DNA from: CAVQRB01 sp963715055
GTDB taxonomy: Bacteria > Pseudomonadota > Alphaproteobacteria > Rhodobacterales > Rhodobacteraceae
Length of the DNA stretch: 64,000 nucleotides
Direction of reading: 5' to 3'
Assembly: GCA_963715055.1 (NCBI GenBank)
Contig: CAVQRB010000003.1
Coordinates: 47,966-111,965 of the forward strand
Shown here: one piece after another, positions 25,488 to 33,729 of the stretch
Numbering within the stretch: position 1 is the first letter of the stretch
Layout: the number at the start of each line of letters is the position of its first letter
The notes under the pieces: model-generated
The model's database searches: none
Told to the model about the DNA's origin: nothing
The model's input: only the letters and a program-made list of their open reading frames with translations
Translations under genes and position numbers: made by a program

Positions 25488-25985
25488 ATGACAAATGCTC
25501 TGAACGTCATCCCGAAGAACGACGAAATCAGCACCGGCGTCAAGGACACTGACGCCATGGCGCAGGGTCTTGAGGACATGCTCGCCGATACATACCGGCT
25601 TCTGTTCAAGTCGCACGCGGTCCACTGGAACGTGGAAGGACCGATGTTCTTTTCCGTGCACAACCTGACAGAGGCGCAGTACGATGACCTTTTCGCCGCA
25701 GCCGACGTGATCGCGGAACGCATCCGCGCGCTGGGACGTCTGGCGCCGTCCACCCTGTCGTCGATCGTCGCGAATTCGGTGGTGAAGGACGCGGAGAAAC
25801 CCGCTTCCGCAGGTGCGATGTGCGAAGATCTCGCCGCCGATCATGAACGGGTGGCGCATCGCCTGCACGCGCTGATCAAGATCGCGGGAGAGCAGAACGA
25901 TCCGGTGACCGAAGATCTCGCAACGGCGCGGGCGGCCGTCCACGAGAAGGCCGCCTGGATGCTGCGGGCGATCGCCAAGAGTTGA
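25488..25985 (+). CDS. dps: Dps family DNA-binding ferritin-like protein
   Basis: 165 residues. Dps dodecamers oxidise and store iron and protect DNA during stress. The ferroxidase motif is visible: FKSHAVHWNVEGPMF with its histidines, and DLFAAADVIAERIRALG supplying Asp and Glu from the partner subunit. The start is fixed by AAAGGAG 8 nt upstream. A terminator follows. Position between an EcfG-type promoter and the phyR/ecfG locus supports general-stress control. Confidence 0.93.
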   Translation: MTNALNVIPKNDEISTGVKDTDAMAQGLEDMLADTYRLLFKSHAVHWNVEGPMFFSVHNLTEAQYDDLFAAADVIAERIRALGRLAPSTLSSIVANSVVKDAEKPASAGAMCEDLAADHERVAHRLHALIKIAGEQNDPVTEDLATARAAVHEKAAWMLRAIAKS

Positions 25986-26031
25986 GTGACGCGTGCGCGT
26001 CCGGCGGCGCGCGTATCTGTTCAGAAACAAC

Positions 26032-26062
26032 AAAAGCGGCCACCTCGGTGGCCGCTTTTTCT
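26032..26062. terminator. Bidirectional terminator between dps and phyR
   Basis: Perfect 12-bp stem AAAAGCGGCCAC (26032-26043) / GTGGCCGCTTTT (26048-26059) with loop CTCG. The T-tract on the plus strand and A-tract before the stem make it usable from both directions, ending the dps (+) and phyR (-) transcripts. Confidence 0.9.
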
Positions 26063-26109
26063 GGTTTTGTGTGACCGGGTTTCCAGCCGAACCGAAAGGC
26101 GCCGGTCGG

Positions 26110-26919
26110 TCAGACCTTGAGCGTTTCCGTGGAGGAAAAGAACATCGCCTGGCTTACCGCGGAGATGACCTGTTCCTCTGTATAGGGTTTCGAGATCAGG
26201 AAGGCAGGCTCGTGTTTCTCGCCTGTCAGCAGCCGCTCGGGGAAGGCGGTGATGAAGATCACCGGGCGTTCGCCCAGGGCGGCGATCAGGTCGTTCACCG
26301 CGTCGATACCGGAGGAATTGTCGGCCAGTTGGATGTCGGCGAGCACCATGTCCGGATGATCCTTTGACGCCAGCGCCAGAGCCTCGCCGTGGGTGCGCGC
26401 CACGCCGGTGACGCGGTGGCCCATGTCCGACACGATGGTTTCGAGATCCATGGCGATGATCGCCTCGTCCTCGATGATCATGACCGAACCTGCTATGGCA
26501 TCGGCCATCTCGCGCCGTGCGATGGCGACGAGTTCCTCAGCCTCGGATTGCTCCACGCCGATGATCTCGGCGATCTGGCCAAAGCCGAAGCCTTCTAGCG
26601 TATGCAGCAAGAGCGCCTCGCGGCTGTTGTCGGTCAGCCGGGACAGATGGTGCTGGGCCCGGGCCTTCAGGCCGCTTTCGCCTTCCTCCACCGGCGCGCC
26701 GGCGCTCGACCAGATGCGATGCAAGGCACGGAACACGCCGGTCTTCACATCCACGCCGTCCAGCACCGAGCGGTCGGCCAGAATGGCCTCCAGCGCCGCG
26801 GCGGCGAAACGGTCTCCGCTCTGCTGACTGCCTGTGATTGCACGGGCAAAGCGGCGCAGATAGGGTAGTATCTTGCCGATCTGATCGCTGAGGGCCTGTT
26901 GTGAGGAAAGGTCCGTCAT
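26110..26919 (-). CDS. phyR: Stress response regulator PhyR (sigma-mimic receiver protein)
   Basis: 269 residues. An N-terminal ECF-sigma-like domain (about 1-135) that mimics EcfG is followed by a receiver domain with the phosphoacceptor Asp195 in MVLADIQLAD. On phosphorylation PhyR binds the anti-sigma factor NepR and frees EcfG. The start at 26919 has AAGGA 9 nt upstream; an in-frame ATG at 26943 is an alternative. Divergent from nepR-ecfG with a shared bidirectional EcfG-type promoter, giving positive feedback. Family assignment is strong from domain order and location. Confidence 0.95.
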   Translation of the reverse strand: MTDLSSQQALSDQIGKILPYLRRFARAITGSQQSGDRFAAAALEAILADRSVLDGVDVKTGVFRALHRIWSSAGAPVEEGESGLKARAQHHLSRLTDNSREALLLHTLEGFGFGQIAEIIGVEQSEAEELVAIARREMADAIAGSVMIIEDEAIIAMDLETIVSDMGHRVTGVARTHGEALALASKDHPDMVLADIQLADNSSGIDAVNDLIAALGERPVIFITAFPERLLTGEKHEPAFLISKPYTEEQVISAVSQAMFFSSTETLKV

Positions 26920-26949
26920 GGATGATGTGTCCTTTTTTATCATTTTCTT

Positions 26950-26981
26950 GGAACCAAACGCCGTGTGGGGTGTTTTGTTCC
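26950..26981. promoter_or_regulatory. Nearly symmetric bidirectional EcfG-type promoter between phyR and nepR
   Basis: Plus strand: GGAAC (26950-26954)-N17-GTTTT (26972-). Minus strand: GGAAC (complement of 26977-26981)-N17-GTTT (complement of 26956-26959). The two promoters occupy the same 32 bp, with -35 of one overlying -10 of the other. Distances to starts are about 53 nt (nepR) and 37 nt (phyR). Confidence 0.8.
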
Positions 26982-27026
26982 ATGGCCAACGGAAAATATT
27001 CACCTTCGAAGGGATAAAGAGGCGCG

Positions 27027-27185
27027 ATGAACCAGTCGGGTAAATCCGTGAAGCGCGAAAGCGTGATCGATGAGAATTTGAAAAAGGTCTATGAAGAAAC
27101 CCTCCAGGAAGGTGTGCCCGACCGGTTTGTGGCCCTGCTGGACGCGCTGAAGAAACAGGAAACCGCGCAAGGGAACAAGCAATGA
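27027..27185 (+). CDS. nepR: Anti-sigma factor NepR
   Basis: 52 residues. NepR holds EcfG inactive until phosphorylated PhyR displaces it. The diagnostic core IDENLKKVYEETLQEGVPDR is present at residues 14-33, followed by the second helix FVALLDALKKQ. Start ATG 27027 is preceded by AAAGAGG. The stop overlaps the ecfG start (ATGA, 27182-27185), giving coupled anti-sigma and sigma synthesis. Its small size makes it easy to miss in automated annotation. Confidence 0.93.
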   Translation: MNQSGKSVKRESVIDENLKKVYEETLQEGVPDRFVALLDALKKQETAQGNKQ

Positions 27186-27739
27186 CAACCCCCGATCCGC
27201 GCGACGAGCTGGTGGACCATCTGCCGGCGATGCGCGCCTTTGCGATCAGCCTCACGCGCAACCCTGCGACGGCCGACGACATGGTGCAGGATACCCTGGT
27301 CAAGGCCTGGACCAACATCGACAAGTTCCAGCAGGGCACGAACATGCGGGCCTGGCTGTTTACCATCCTGCGCAACACCTTCTACTCGTCTCGCCGGAAG
27401 TCGAAGCGCGAGGTTTCGGACTCGGACGGGTTTCATACCGAAGGACTGGCCGAGAAACCCGCCCATGACGGTCGGTTGCAAATGCGCGACTTCCGCGTCG
27501 CCTTCGAGACGCTACCCGTTGAACAACGCGAGGTTCTGCTTCTGATCGGTGCTTCGGGATTTTCCTACGAAGAAGCTGCCGAGATGTGCGGCGTCGCCGT
27601 CGGCACCATCAAGAGCAGGACGAACCGCGCGCGCAAACGTCTTGCCGAACTTCTCGACCTGGGGGACGACGAGGCGCTGGAACTGACGGACAATGCCACC
27701 ATGTCGGTTCTGACGGCCGCCAAGGCCGCTTCCTTCTGA
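27182..27739 (+). CDS. ecfG: General stress sigma factor EcfG
   Basis: 185 residues, ECF15-type sigma factor with region 2 (AFAISLTRNPATADDMVQDT, TNMRAWLFTILRNTFYSSRR) and region 4 (LPVEQREVLLLIGASGFSYE and following helix-turn-helix VAVGTIKSRTNRARKRL). It directs RNA polymerase to GGAAC-N16/17-CGTT promoters, of which at least five candidates lie within this locus. Overlaps nepR by 4 nt and is followed 1 nt later by the histidine kinase gene. Standard alphaproteobacterial arrangement. Confidence 0.95.
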   Translation: MTTPDPRDELVDHLPAMRAFAISLTRNPATADDMVQDTLVKAWTNIDKFQQGTNMRAWLFTILRNTFYSSRRKSKREVSDSDGFHTEGLAEKPAHDGRLQMRDFRVAFETLPVEQREVLLLIGASGFSYEEAAEMCGVAVGTIKSRTNRARKRLAELLDLGDDEALELTDNATMSVLTAAKAASF

Positions 27740-27740
27740 G

Positions 27741-29465
27741 ATGACCGGCGGGTTTCTGGATGGCGATGTCTTTCGCGGGCTGGCCTTCCGTATCCTTCTT
27801 TTCCTGTCGCTGGCGCTCTTGCCCTTCGGCCTGATCGCCGTGGTCCAGACCCGCGAACTGGCTGATCAGGCGACCCACAATGCGGAGTCCTCGCTGATCG
27901 CACTGACCGAACGGGCTGCTTCCTCCGAGCGCGCGATCCTGCAGGAGGGTTTCGGCGTGGCAGCGGCACTTGGCTCGGTCATCCGGGTCTATCGTGACGA
28001 TTCCGACACCTGCGCTGTCTTCATGGCGGAGTACCGGCAGGTCCATGACATCTATTCGCTGGTCGGCTATCTGCCGACCGACGGGGTGATGACATGCTCT
28101 TCTGCGGATCGTTCCTATGATTTCTCGGGAACCGATAATTTCCGAACGCTGATGGAAAACCAGCGACGCAGCGTTGTCGTCGACAGGGTCGGACGCCTGA
28201 GCGGTGAGGGTGTGCTGGTCATCTCGCATCCGTTTCAGGATGAAGGCACCTTCGCCGGCTACATCACGCTCTCCGTGCCGATTGCCAGCATCAAGGCGCT
28301 GCCCGCGCCGCGACTTGAAAAATCACCGCTCGACCTGCTGATCTTCAATGACGACGGCGAGGTTCTGACTTCCAGCCTTGCGCCTGAAGTGACCGATGCG
28401 CTTCTGCCCACCAATCGCAGTCTTGCAGCGCTTGTCGGGGAGAAGCCTGCCGTTTTTGTCGATCAGGATCAGCAAGGCACCGAATTACGCTACGCAGTGG
28501 CGCCGATCCTGCCGGGCGTGGTATATTCAATGAGCATCTGGAACGACGCGGCTGTGACCAGCGGTCTTGCACAGGCGGGACGCCTCAGCATCCTGTTGCC
28601 CGGGCTGATGTGGCTGGCGAGCCTCATTGTCGCCTTCTGGTCGATCAATCGCCTCGCGATCCGGCACATCCGCAAGCTGGGACGACAGATGCGGCTTTTC
28701 GCCTACAACCGCGCGATGCCCCGGTCGGTGATGGGCGCAGGCGTGCCGCGCGAATTGGCGGAGATCCAGCATGCCTTTCTGAACATGGCGGAGTCGATCA
28801 TCCGCGACGAGGCTGCACTGGAGGACTCCTTGCGTGACAAGAACATCCTGCTCAAGGAAGTGCATCACCGGGTGAAGAACAACCTCCAACTGATCTCCTC
28901 GATCATGAACATGCAGATCCGCCGCGCGCAATCCGACGACGCACGTTTCGTTCTCAAGCGCCTGCAGGAGCGGATCCTGAGCCTCGCCACGGTGCACAAG
29001 AGCCTTTACCAGCAGGATGCCCTCGACCGGGTGGACGCAGGTGCGCTGGTCAAGGAGATCGTGGCGCAATTGCTGGTGGTCGGGCTTCCGGCGGGGTCAC
29101 GGGTGCGTGTGAACCAGAGCTACGGCGTTGTGGAACTCGATGCCGACGATGCGGCGCCCCTGACCCTCCTGATCTCGGAGGCGGTCACAAACGCGCTCAA
29201 ATACATGCAGCAACCAAAGAGTGGCGAGCGGGCCCATCTCGACATCTCCTTGCGCATGGACGGGCCCGAGAGCGCGGTTTTCCAGATTGCCAACAGTACC
29301 GGGAGCGAAAGCGGGTCCGATGGGACGGGTCTCGGTACGCAATTGATCAACGCCTTCGCGCGCCAGTTGTCTGCTCATGCAGAAACGATGCGCGAGGCAG
29401 ACCTGCACCGTCTGACCGTGCGGTTCCCGGTGCAGCACCTGCGCAAGGCGGTGGCAGATTTTTGA
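27741..29465 (+). CDS. Membrane sensor histidine kinase, HisKA_2 type
   Basis: 574 residues. Two membrane helices (about 15-35 and 280-300) enclose a large periplasmic sensor region of roughly 240 residues, probably a CACHE-like domain (YDFSGTDNFRTLMENQRRS). A HAMP-like region is followed by the HisKA_2 dimerisation box with phospho-acceptor His in LLKEVHHRVKNNLQLISS and an HATPase domain (SEAVTNALKYMQQP, DGTGLGTQLI). Kinases of this type next to ecfG usually phosphorylate PhyR. The ligand is unknown. Confidence 0.92.
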   Translation: MTGGFLDGDVFRGLAFRILLFLSLALLPFGLIAVVQTRELADQATHNAESSLIALTERAASSERAILQEGFGVAAALGSVIRVYRDDSDTCAVFMAEYRQVHDIYSLVGYLPTDGVMTCSSADRSYDFSGTDNFRTLMENQRRSVVVDRVGRLSGEGVLVISHPFQDEGTFAGYITLSVPIASIKALPAPRLEKSPLDLLIFNDDGEVLTSSLAPEVTDALLPTNRSLAALVGEKPAVFVDQDQQGTELRYAVAPILPGVVYSMSIWNDAAVTSGLAQAGRLSILLPGLMWLASLIVAFWSINRLAIRHIRKLGRQMRLFAYNRAMPRSVMGAGVPRELAEIQHAFLNMAESIIRDEAALEDSLRDKNILLKEVHHRVKNNLQLISSIMNMQIRRAQSDDARFVLKRLQERILSLATVHKSLYQQDALDRVDAGALVKEIVAQLLVVGLPAGSRVRVNQSYGVVELDADDAAPLTLLISEAVTNALKYMQQPKSGERAHLDISLRMDGPESAVFQIANSTGSESGSDGTGLGTQLINAFARQLSAHAETMREADLHRLTVRFPVQHLRKAVADF

Positions 29466-29477
29466 GGCGGTTTTTAC

Positions 29478-29503
29478 GGAACCTTGCAGCTTAGTGATGC
29501 GTT
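29478..29503 (+). promoter_or_regulatory. EcfG-type promoter upstream of the 35-residue membrane protein
   Basis: GGAAC (29478-29482), 17 nt, CGTT (29500-29503), an exact consensus match 45 nt before the GTG start of the small ORF. Located directly after the kinase stop codon. Confidence 0.75.
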
Positions 29504-29547
29504 ACCTCGCTGAACCGGACAGCAAGGAAGACCAGCGGGAGCGACAA

Positions 29548-29655
29548 GTGTCAGCAGATGTTTTCATACTCGGCCTTGTGATCCTGATGGGCGTGGCGAT
29601 CCTCGTCTATGTGACCACGACGCAGCGCGGCGCCCCGGACGAGGACGACAGCTAG
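29548..29655 (+). CDS. Small single-span membrane protein, stress-linked
   Basis: 35 residues beginning at GTG 29548: a hydrophobic span (VFILGLVILMGVAILVYVTT) followed by a short polar, acid-ended tail (DEDDS). GGGAG sits at the right distance upstream, and a consensus EcfG promoter lies 45 nt before the start. No family is recognised. It converges on the XRE-cupin regulator with 9 nt between stops. The combination of promoter, ribosome binding site and single membrane helix makes a real small protein likely. Confidence 0.65.
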   Translation: MSADVFILGLVILMGVAILVYVTTTQRGAPDEDDS

Positions 29656-29664
29656 CCCGCTGTC

Positions 29665-30222
29665 TCAGAAACTCGGCGGCGTACAGGCGCTGATGATCTC
29701 GCAGTCCGTGTCGCCGACGTTGCGAAACCGGTGCGGCAGGCGGCTGTTGAAGAGGTAGCCATCGCCGGGGCCGAGCACGCGCACGTCCTGATCCACGGTG
29801 ATCTCGATCTGCCCGCGAATGACGATCCCGGCCTCTTCTGCCTCATGGCTGAGAAGTTCCGGCCCGGTATCGGCGCCCGGCGCATATCGTTCGTGCAACA
29901 TTTGAAGCGTATGGGCCTGCGCATTGCCGAGCTGGCGCAATGACAAAAGCCGCATGTCCAGCTGATCGGGAGCGATTTCGGTGAATTCCTCGGCATTGTA
30001 GAAGTATTTGTTCGCCCCGTCCTCCTCCAACGTTGCGAAGAATTCGGCCAGCGAAATGGGAATTGCATCCAGCAGGCTTTTCAGCGAGGCAACCGAGGGG
30101 CTGGTCTTGTTCTGTTCGATCAGCGAGATCGTGCCGTTGGTGAGGCCGGAACGCGCCGCAAGTTCACGTTGAGACAACCCGCGCTGCTTGCGAATGTCCT
30201 GAAGTCGGTGGCCGATGTTCAA
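29665..30222 (-). CDS. XRE-family transcriptional regulator with C-terminal cupin (PuuR/SutR-like)
   Basis: 185 residues. N-terminal helix-turn-helix (residues about 9-62; LSQRELAARSGLTNGTISLI) and a C-terminal cupin sensor domain (LSHEAEEAGIVIRGQIEI through LPHRFRNVGD). PuuR-type members repress polyamine catabolism genes and respond to small amines. It is divergent from a GabT-like aminotransferase, the classic target position. Candidate operators are the 15-bp direct repeats at 30373-30407. Confidence 0.85.
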   Translation of the reverse strand: MNIGHRLQDIRKQRGLSQRELAARSGLTNGTISLIEQNKTSPSVASLKSLLDAIPISLAEFFATLEEDGANKYFYNAEEFTEIAPDQLDMRLLSLRQLGNAQAHTLQMLHERYAPGADTGPELLSHEAEEAGIVIRGQIEITVDQDVRVLGPGDGYLFNSRLPHRFRNVGDTDCEIISACTPPSF

Positions 30223-30360
30223 GTGATCAGTCCTCGCCCCGGTGCGGGTCTTTGGTTTTGCTGGCTTATTTACCTGTGGTCCGGGACCATGCCACAGAAA
30301 TCCGCGAAAACCACCGTTAAAAGTGCCGGGCGCCTCCGAAAAAACGTGCTAGAATCGCGA

Positions 30361-30407
30361 TTGACAATTAAATTAAACGGCGTATCGCTTTTTTAAACGC
30401 CGTACCG
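30361..30407 (+). promoter_or_regulatory. gabT promoter region with paired direct repeats
   Basis: TTGACA at 30361-30366 is followed by TTAAACGGCGTATCG (30373-30387) and TTAAACGCCGTACCG (30393-30407), 13/15 identical and exactly 20 bp apart, i.e. on one face of the helix. The overlapping 18-mer 30383-30400 recurs (16/18) upstream of the FMN glutamate-synthase-like gene at 33793-33810. Likely operator of the neighbouring XRE-cupin regulator. Confidence 0.6.
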
Positions 30408-30433
30408 ATACCCGAACCGGAGGAAAAGCCGCC

Positions 30434-31828
30434 ATGGCCAGCACCGCAAAAGCCAAGACAGACAAGAAACACAGCAAGACCGCCGCGGGCGCCAAGCCCA
30501 AGATGTCGGTCGTCTCGAACACGCCCGCAGCACAGAGCAACGCGGCTCTGCTCGCGCGTCGCGAGGCCGCCGTCGCGCGCGGCGTGGCCTCCGCAGCACC
30601 GGTTTTCGCCGATTATGCCGAGAATGCCGAGCTTTGGGACGTCGAGGGCAAGCGCTACATCGATTTCGCGGGCGGTATCGCCGTGCTCAATACCGGGCAC
30701 CGTCACCCTGCTGTGATCGCCGCCGCCAAGGCGCAGGAAGACCGCTTCACCCATACATCCTTCCAGGTGGTGCAGTATGAGGCCTACGTGGCTCTCGCCG
30801 AGAAGCTGAACGCACTGGCGCCGGGCAAACATGCCAAGAAATCCCTGCTCGTGACCACGGGTGCGGAGGCCGTCGAGAACGCGGTCAAGATCGCGCGCGC
30901 CGCAACTGGTCGGCCGGGCATCATCGCCTTCACCGGCGGCTATCACGGGCGCACGCTGCTGACGCTGGGCATGACCGGCAAGATCAGTCCCTACAAAAAG
31001 GATGTGGGGCCCTTCCCGGCGGACATTTTCCGCGCGCCCTTCCCGTCGGTGCGCGACGGCATCACTGTCGAGGACGCGCTGATCGGGTTGCAGAACCTGT
31101 TCCTGACCGACGCGCAGCCCGAGCGGGTTGCGGCGATCATCATCGAGCCCGTGCTGGGCGAGGGCGGCTATACGCCGGTGCCCTTCGAGATGATGCAAGC
31201 GCTGCGCGAGATTTGCGACAAACACGGCATCCTGCTCATCTCGGATGAGATTCAGGCAGGCTTCGGGCGCACGGGGACATGGTTCGCGATCGAGCATTCG
31301 GGCGTTGTGCCGGACCTGATCACCGTCGCGAAATCCATGGCGGGCGGCTATCCGATCGCCGGCGTCATCGGGCGTGCGGACATCATGGACGCAATGGCGC
31401 CGGGCGGTCTCGGCGGCACCTACGGCGGCAACCCGGTGGCCTGCGCTGCTGCACTCGCGGCGATCGACGCCATCGAGAACGAGGGGTTGCTGGAGCGCTC
31501 GACAGCGCTTGGTGCGCATTTCCGCGCCCGTTTTGCAGAGATTGGCGCGCGCAGCGCACCATTTCGGATGTGGGACATCCGGGGCCTCGGAGCGATGCTG
31601 GCGGTGGAATTTGTCACCGACTTCGACAGCGCCAAACCGGATGCGGCACTGGTCAAGTCGATCTGCGCCCATGCGCTGAAACGCGGGCTGATCCTGCTCG
31701 GCTGCGGGATGCATGGCAATGCGTTGCGCATCATGGTGCCGCTGACCGCTTCGGACGAGATCATCGAGGAAGGTCTCGCGATCTTCGAGGCCGCACTGGC
31801 GGACGCAGTGGCCGAGATCGCCGCGTAA
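30434..31828 (+). CDS. gabT: Class III aminotransferase, GabT-like (4-aminobutyrate aminotransferase)
   Basis: 464 residues. PLP-dependent omega-aminotransferase that would transfer the terminal amino group of GABA or a related amine to 2-oxoglutarate. Landmarks are TTGAEAVENAVKIARAATGR (PLP phosphate site), FTGGYHGRTLLTLGMTGK, the aspartate in LLISDEIQAGFGRTG and the Schiff-base lysine in VAKSMAGGYPIAGV. About 40 N-terminal residues are Lys/Ala-rich (STAKAKTDKKHSKTAAGAKP) and outside the usual fold. GGAGGAAA fixes the start. Divergent from an XRE-cupin regulator; a terminator follows. Confidence 0.87.
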   Translation: MASTAKAKTDKKHSKTAAGAKPKMSVVSNTPAAQSNAALLARREAAVARGVASAAPVFADYAENAELWDVEGKRYIDFAGGIAVLNTGHRHPAVIAAAKAQEDRFTHTSFQVVQYEAYVALAEKLNALAPGKHAKKSLLVTTGAEAVENAVKIARAATGRPGIIAFTGGYHGRTLLTLGMTGKISPYKKDVGPFPADIFRAPFPSVRDGITVEDALIGLQNLFLTDAQPERVAAIIIEPVLGEGGYTPVPFEMMQALREICDKHGILLISDEIQAGFGRTGTWFAIEHSGVVPDLITVAKSMAGGYPIAGVIGRADIMDAMAPGGLGGTYGGNPVACAAALAAIDAIENEGLLERSTALGAHFRARFAEIGARSAPFRMWDIRGLGAMLAVEFVTDFDSAKPDAALVKSICAHALKRGLILLGCGMHGNALRIMVPLTASDEIIEEGLAIFEAALADAVAEIAA

Positions 31829-31850
31829 GCTCGGGCCGAAACACCTCAAA

Positions 31851-31883
31851 GCGGGCGTGGTGCAGGACACCGCGCCCGTTTTG
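31851..31883 (+). terminator. Rho-independent terminator after gabT
   Basis: Stem CGGGCGTGGTG / CACCGCGCCCG (one T-G pair) with a CAGGA loop, followed by TTTT, 23 nt after the gabT stop. Confidence 0.8.
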
Positions 31884-32112
31884 CATTCAGGCATCTGCAC
31901 GGGCTGCCACCTGCATGCGAGCCGGAATGGGTGTGCGCCGCCCCTTCTTCAATTTTCCAGTTTCCACAGCTTCGGCAAGGCGTGCCGTTCTTCGCCAAAT
32001 GGCGGGCGCCTCGAGAGTCCGGGTTTCTCTCGCGATGAGCCGCACCGCTCGCAACCTGCATTTTTCAGGTATCGATGTGACAGGGCGATTCCATCCGGTG
32101 CCTGACCGCCAA
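31884..32112. other. Gap between convergent gabT terminator and the glutamate-synthase-like gene
   Basis: About 230 nt with no convincing gene. Short open frames on both strands have no recognisable protein character. I see no further repeat or RNA structure. Confidence 0.5.
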
Positions 32113-33729
32113 TCAATCGGGTGGTGCGAAACTTCTCGCGTCGGCCCGCGCCCAGCGGAGGCGATAATCCTCACCCTCAAACCCCTTGTCGGTGAGCAGA
32201 AAGCCGTTGGGCAGGTAAGGGTAGGCCTCGTCACCGACCAGCATCTCGCCATCGCCGGAACGGATCATCATGTGCCGCGGCAGGAACTTGCCGGGATGCG
32301 TGAGACCCGCGGCCCCGGTCATTTCCCCCAGCGCCTTCATGGTATTGGCGTGAAAACGCGCAACCCGTTCTGATTTCGATCCGACATCAAGGGCGCGCTG
32401 TCGGATCGGATCCTGGGTCGCCACGCCGACGGGACAGTGATTGGTATGGCAGGCCTGCGCCTGGATGCAGCCGATGGCGAACATGAAACCGCGCGCCGCG
32501 TTGCACCAGTCGGCTCCGAGCGCCAGCGTGCGCGCGATGTCGAAGGAGGAGACGATCTTGCCCGCCGCACCGATCTTCACCTGATCACGCAGACCGGCAC
32601 CGCGCAGGGTATTGTGCACGAAAATAAGCCCTTCGACCATCGGCATGCCAACATGATTGCTGAACTCCAGAGGTGCAGCACCAGTGCCTCCTTCGGTGCC
32701 GTCCACGACAATGAAGTCCGGGGCAATCCCGGTCTCCAGCATCGCCTTGACCATGCACATGAACTCGCGCCGGTGCCCGATGCAGAGCTTGAACCCCACC
32801 GGCTTTCCGCCCGATAGATCGCGCAGCCGGCCAATGAACTCCATCATTTCGATCGGGGTCGTGAAGGCGGAATGAGCCGCGGGAGAGATGCAGTCCACCC
32901 CCATCGGCACGCCGCGCGCCTCGGCGATCTCCGGGCTGATCTTGGAGGCGGGCAGCATGCCGCCGTGGCCCGGTTTGGCCCCCTGAGAGAGTTTCAGCTC
33001 GATCATCTTGATCTGGTCGAGAGATGCCGTTTCGCGGAATTTATCCGGATCGAAGCCGCCATCGGACGCACGGCAGCCGAAATAGCCGGAAGCCACCTGG
33101 TAGATCAGATCGCCACCGCCCTGCTTGTGATATCGGCTGACCGACCCTTCGCCCGTATCATGCGCGAAGCCGCCAATCCGGGCCCCGGTGTTCAGCGCAA
33201 GGATGGCATTGCCCGACAGCGAGCCATAACTCATGGCGGAGATATTGTAGATTGAGGCGCTGTAGGGCTTCTTGCAGGCATCCCCGCCGATCGTCACGCG
33301 GAAATCGGTGTCTTCGATGTGAATTGGATTGACCGAGTGGGTCACCCAGGCATAGCCGCTGTCGTAGACGCGCATGCGCGTGCCGAATGGTCGCTTGTCT
33401 TCCTGCCCCTTGGCGCGCTGATAGACCAGCGAACGCGCATCGCGTGAGAAAGGCTCCTCATCCTGGTCCGATTCGATCAGGTATTGACGGATTTCCGGAC
33501 GGATGCCTTCGAAAAGAAACCGCATGTGACCGAGCACCGGATAGTTGCGCAGGATCGAATGGTGCGGTTGCACCACGTCATGAATGCCAAGAACGGAAAG
33601 AAAGGCGAACCCCGCCAGCGGGATCAGCATCCACCACGTCCATAGAAGCGAGAGTACAAGAGAAACGACCGCGAGGAGGACGACCCCAGCGAAGGTCGCG
33701 TAGCGGGTCATGGAGCTGAGATCGGGCAC
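32113..33729 (-). CDS. FMN-binding glutamate synthase family protein (GltB2-like)
   Basis: 538 residues. Two N-terminal membrane helices (about 12-45) are followed by a TIM-barrel FMN domain like the central domain of glutamate synthase: YNISAMSYGSLSGNAILALN, SQGAKPGHGGMLPASKISPE, VVDGTEGGTGAAPLEFSNHV and a cysteine cluster CIQAQACHTNHCPVGVATQD resembling the 3Fe-4S site. It lacks the glutaminase domain. Related stand-alone enzymes include N-methylglutamate and archaeal-type glutamate synthase subunits; the reaction here is unknown. GTG 33729 is chosen for its AAAGGA site; ATG 33711 is the alternative. Confidence 0.85.
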   Translation of the reverse strand: MPDLSSMTRYATFAGVVLLAVVSLVLSLLWTWWMLIPLAGFAFLSVLGIHDVVQPHHSILRNYPVLGHMRFLFEGIRPEIRQYLIESDQDEEPFSRDARSLVYQRAKGQEDKRPFGTRMRVYDSGYAWVTHSVNPIHIEDTDFRVTIGGDACKKPYSASIYNISAMSYGSLSGNAILALNTGARIGGFAHDTGEGSVSRYHKQGGGDLIYQVASGYFGCRASDGGFDPDKFRETASLDQIKMIELKLSQGAKPGHGGMLPASKISPEIAEARGVPMGVDCISPAAHSAFTTPIEMMEFIGRLRDLSGGKPVGFKLCIGHRREFMCMVKAMLETGIAPDFIVVDGTEGGTGAAPLEFSNHVGMPMVEGLIFVHNTLRGAGLRDQVKIGAAGKIVSSFDIARTLALGADWCNAARGFMFAIGCIQAQACHTNHCPVGVATQDPIRQRALDVGSKSERVARFHANTMKALGEMTGAAGLTHPGKFLPRHMMIRSGDGEMLVGDEAYPYLPNGFLLTDKGFEGEDYRLRWARADARSFAPPD

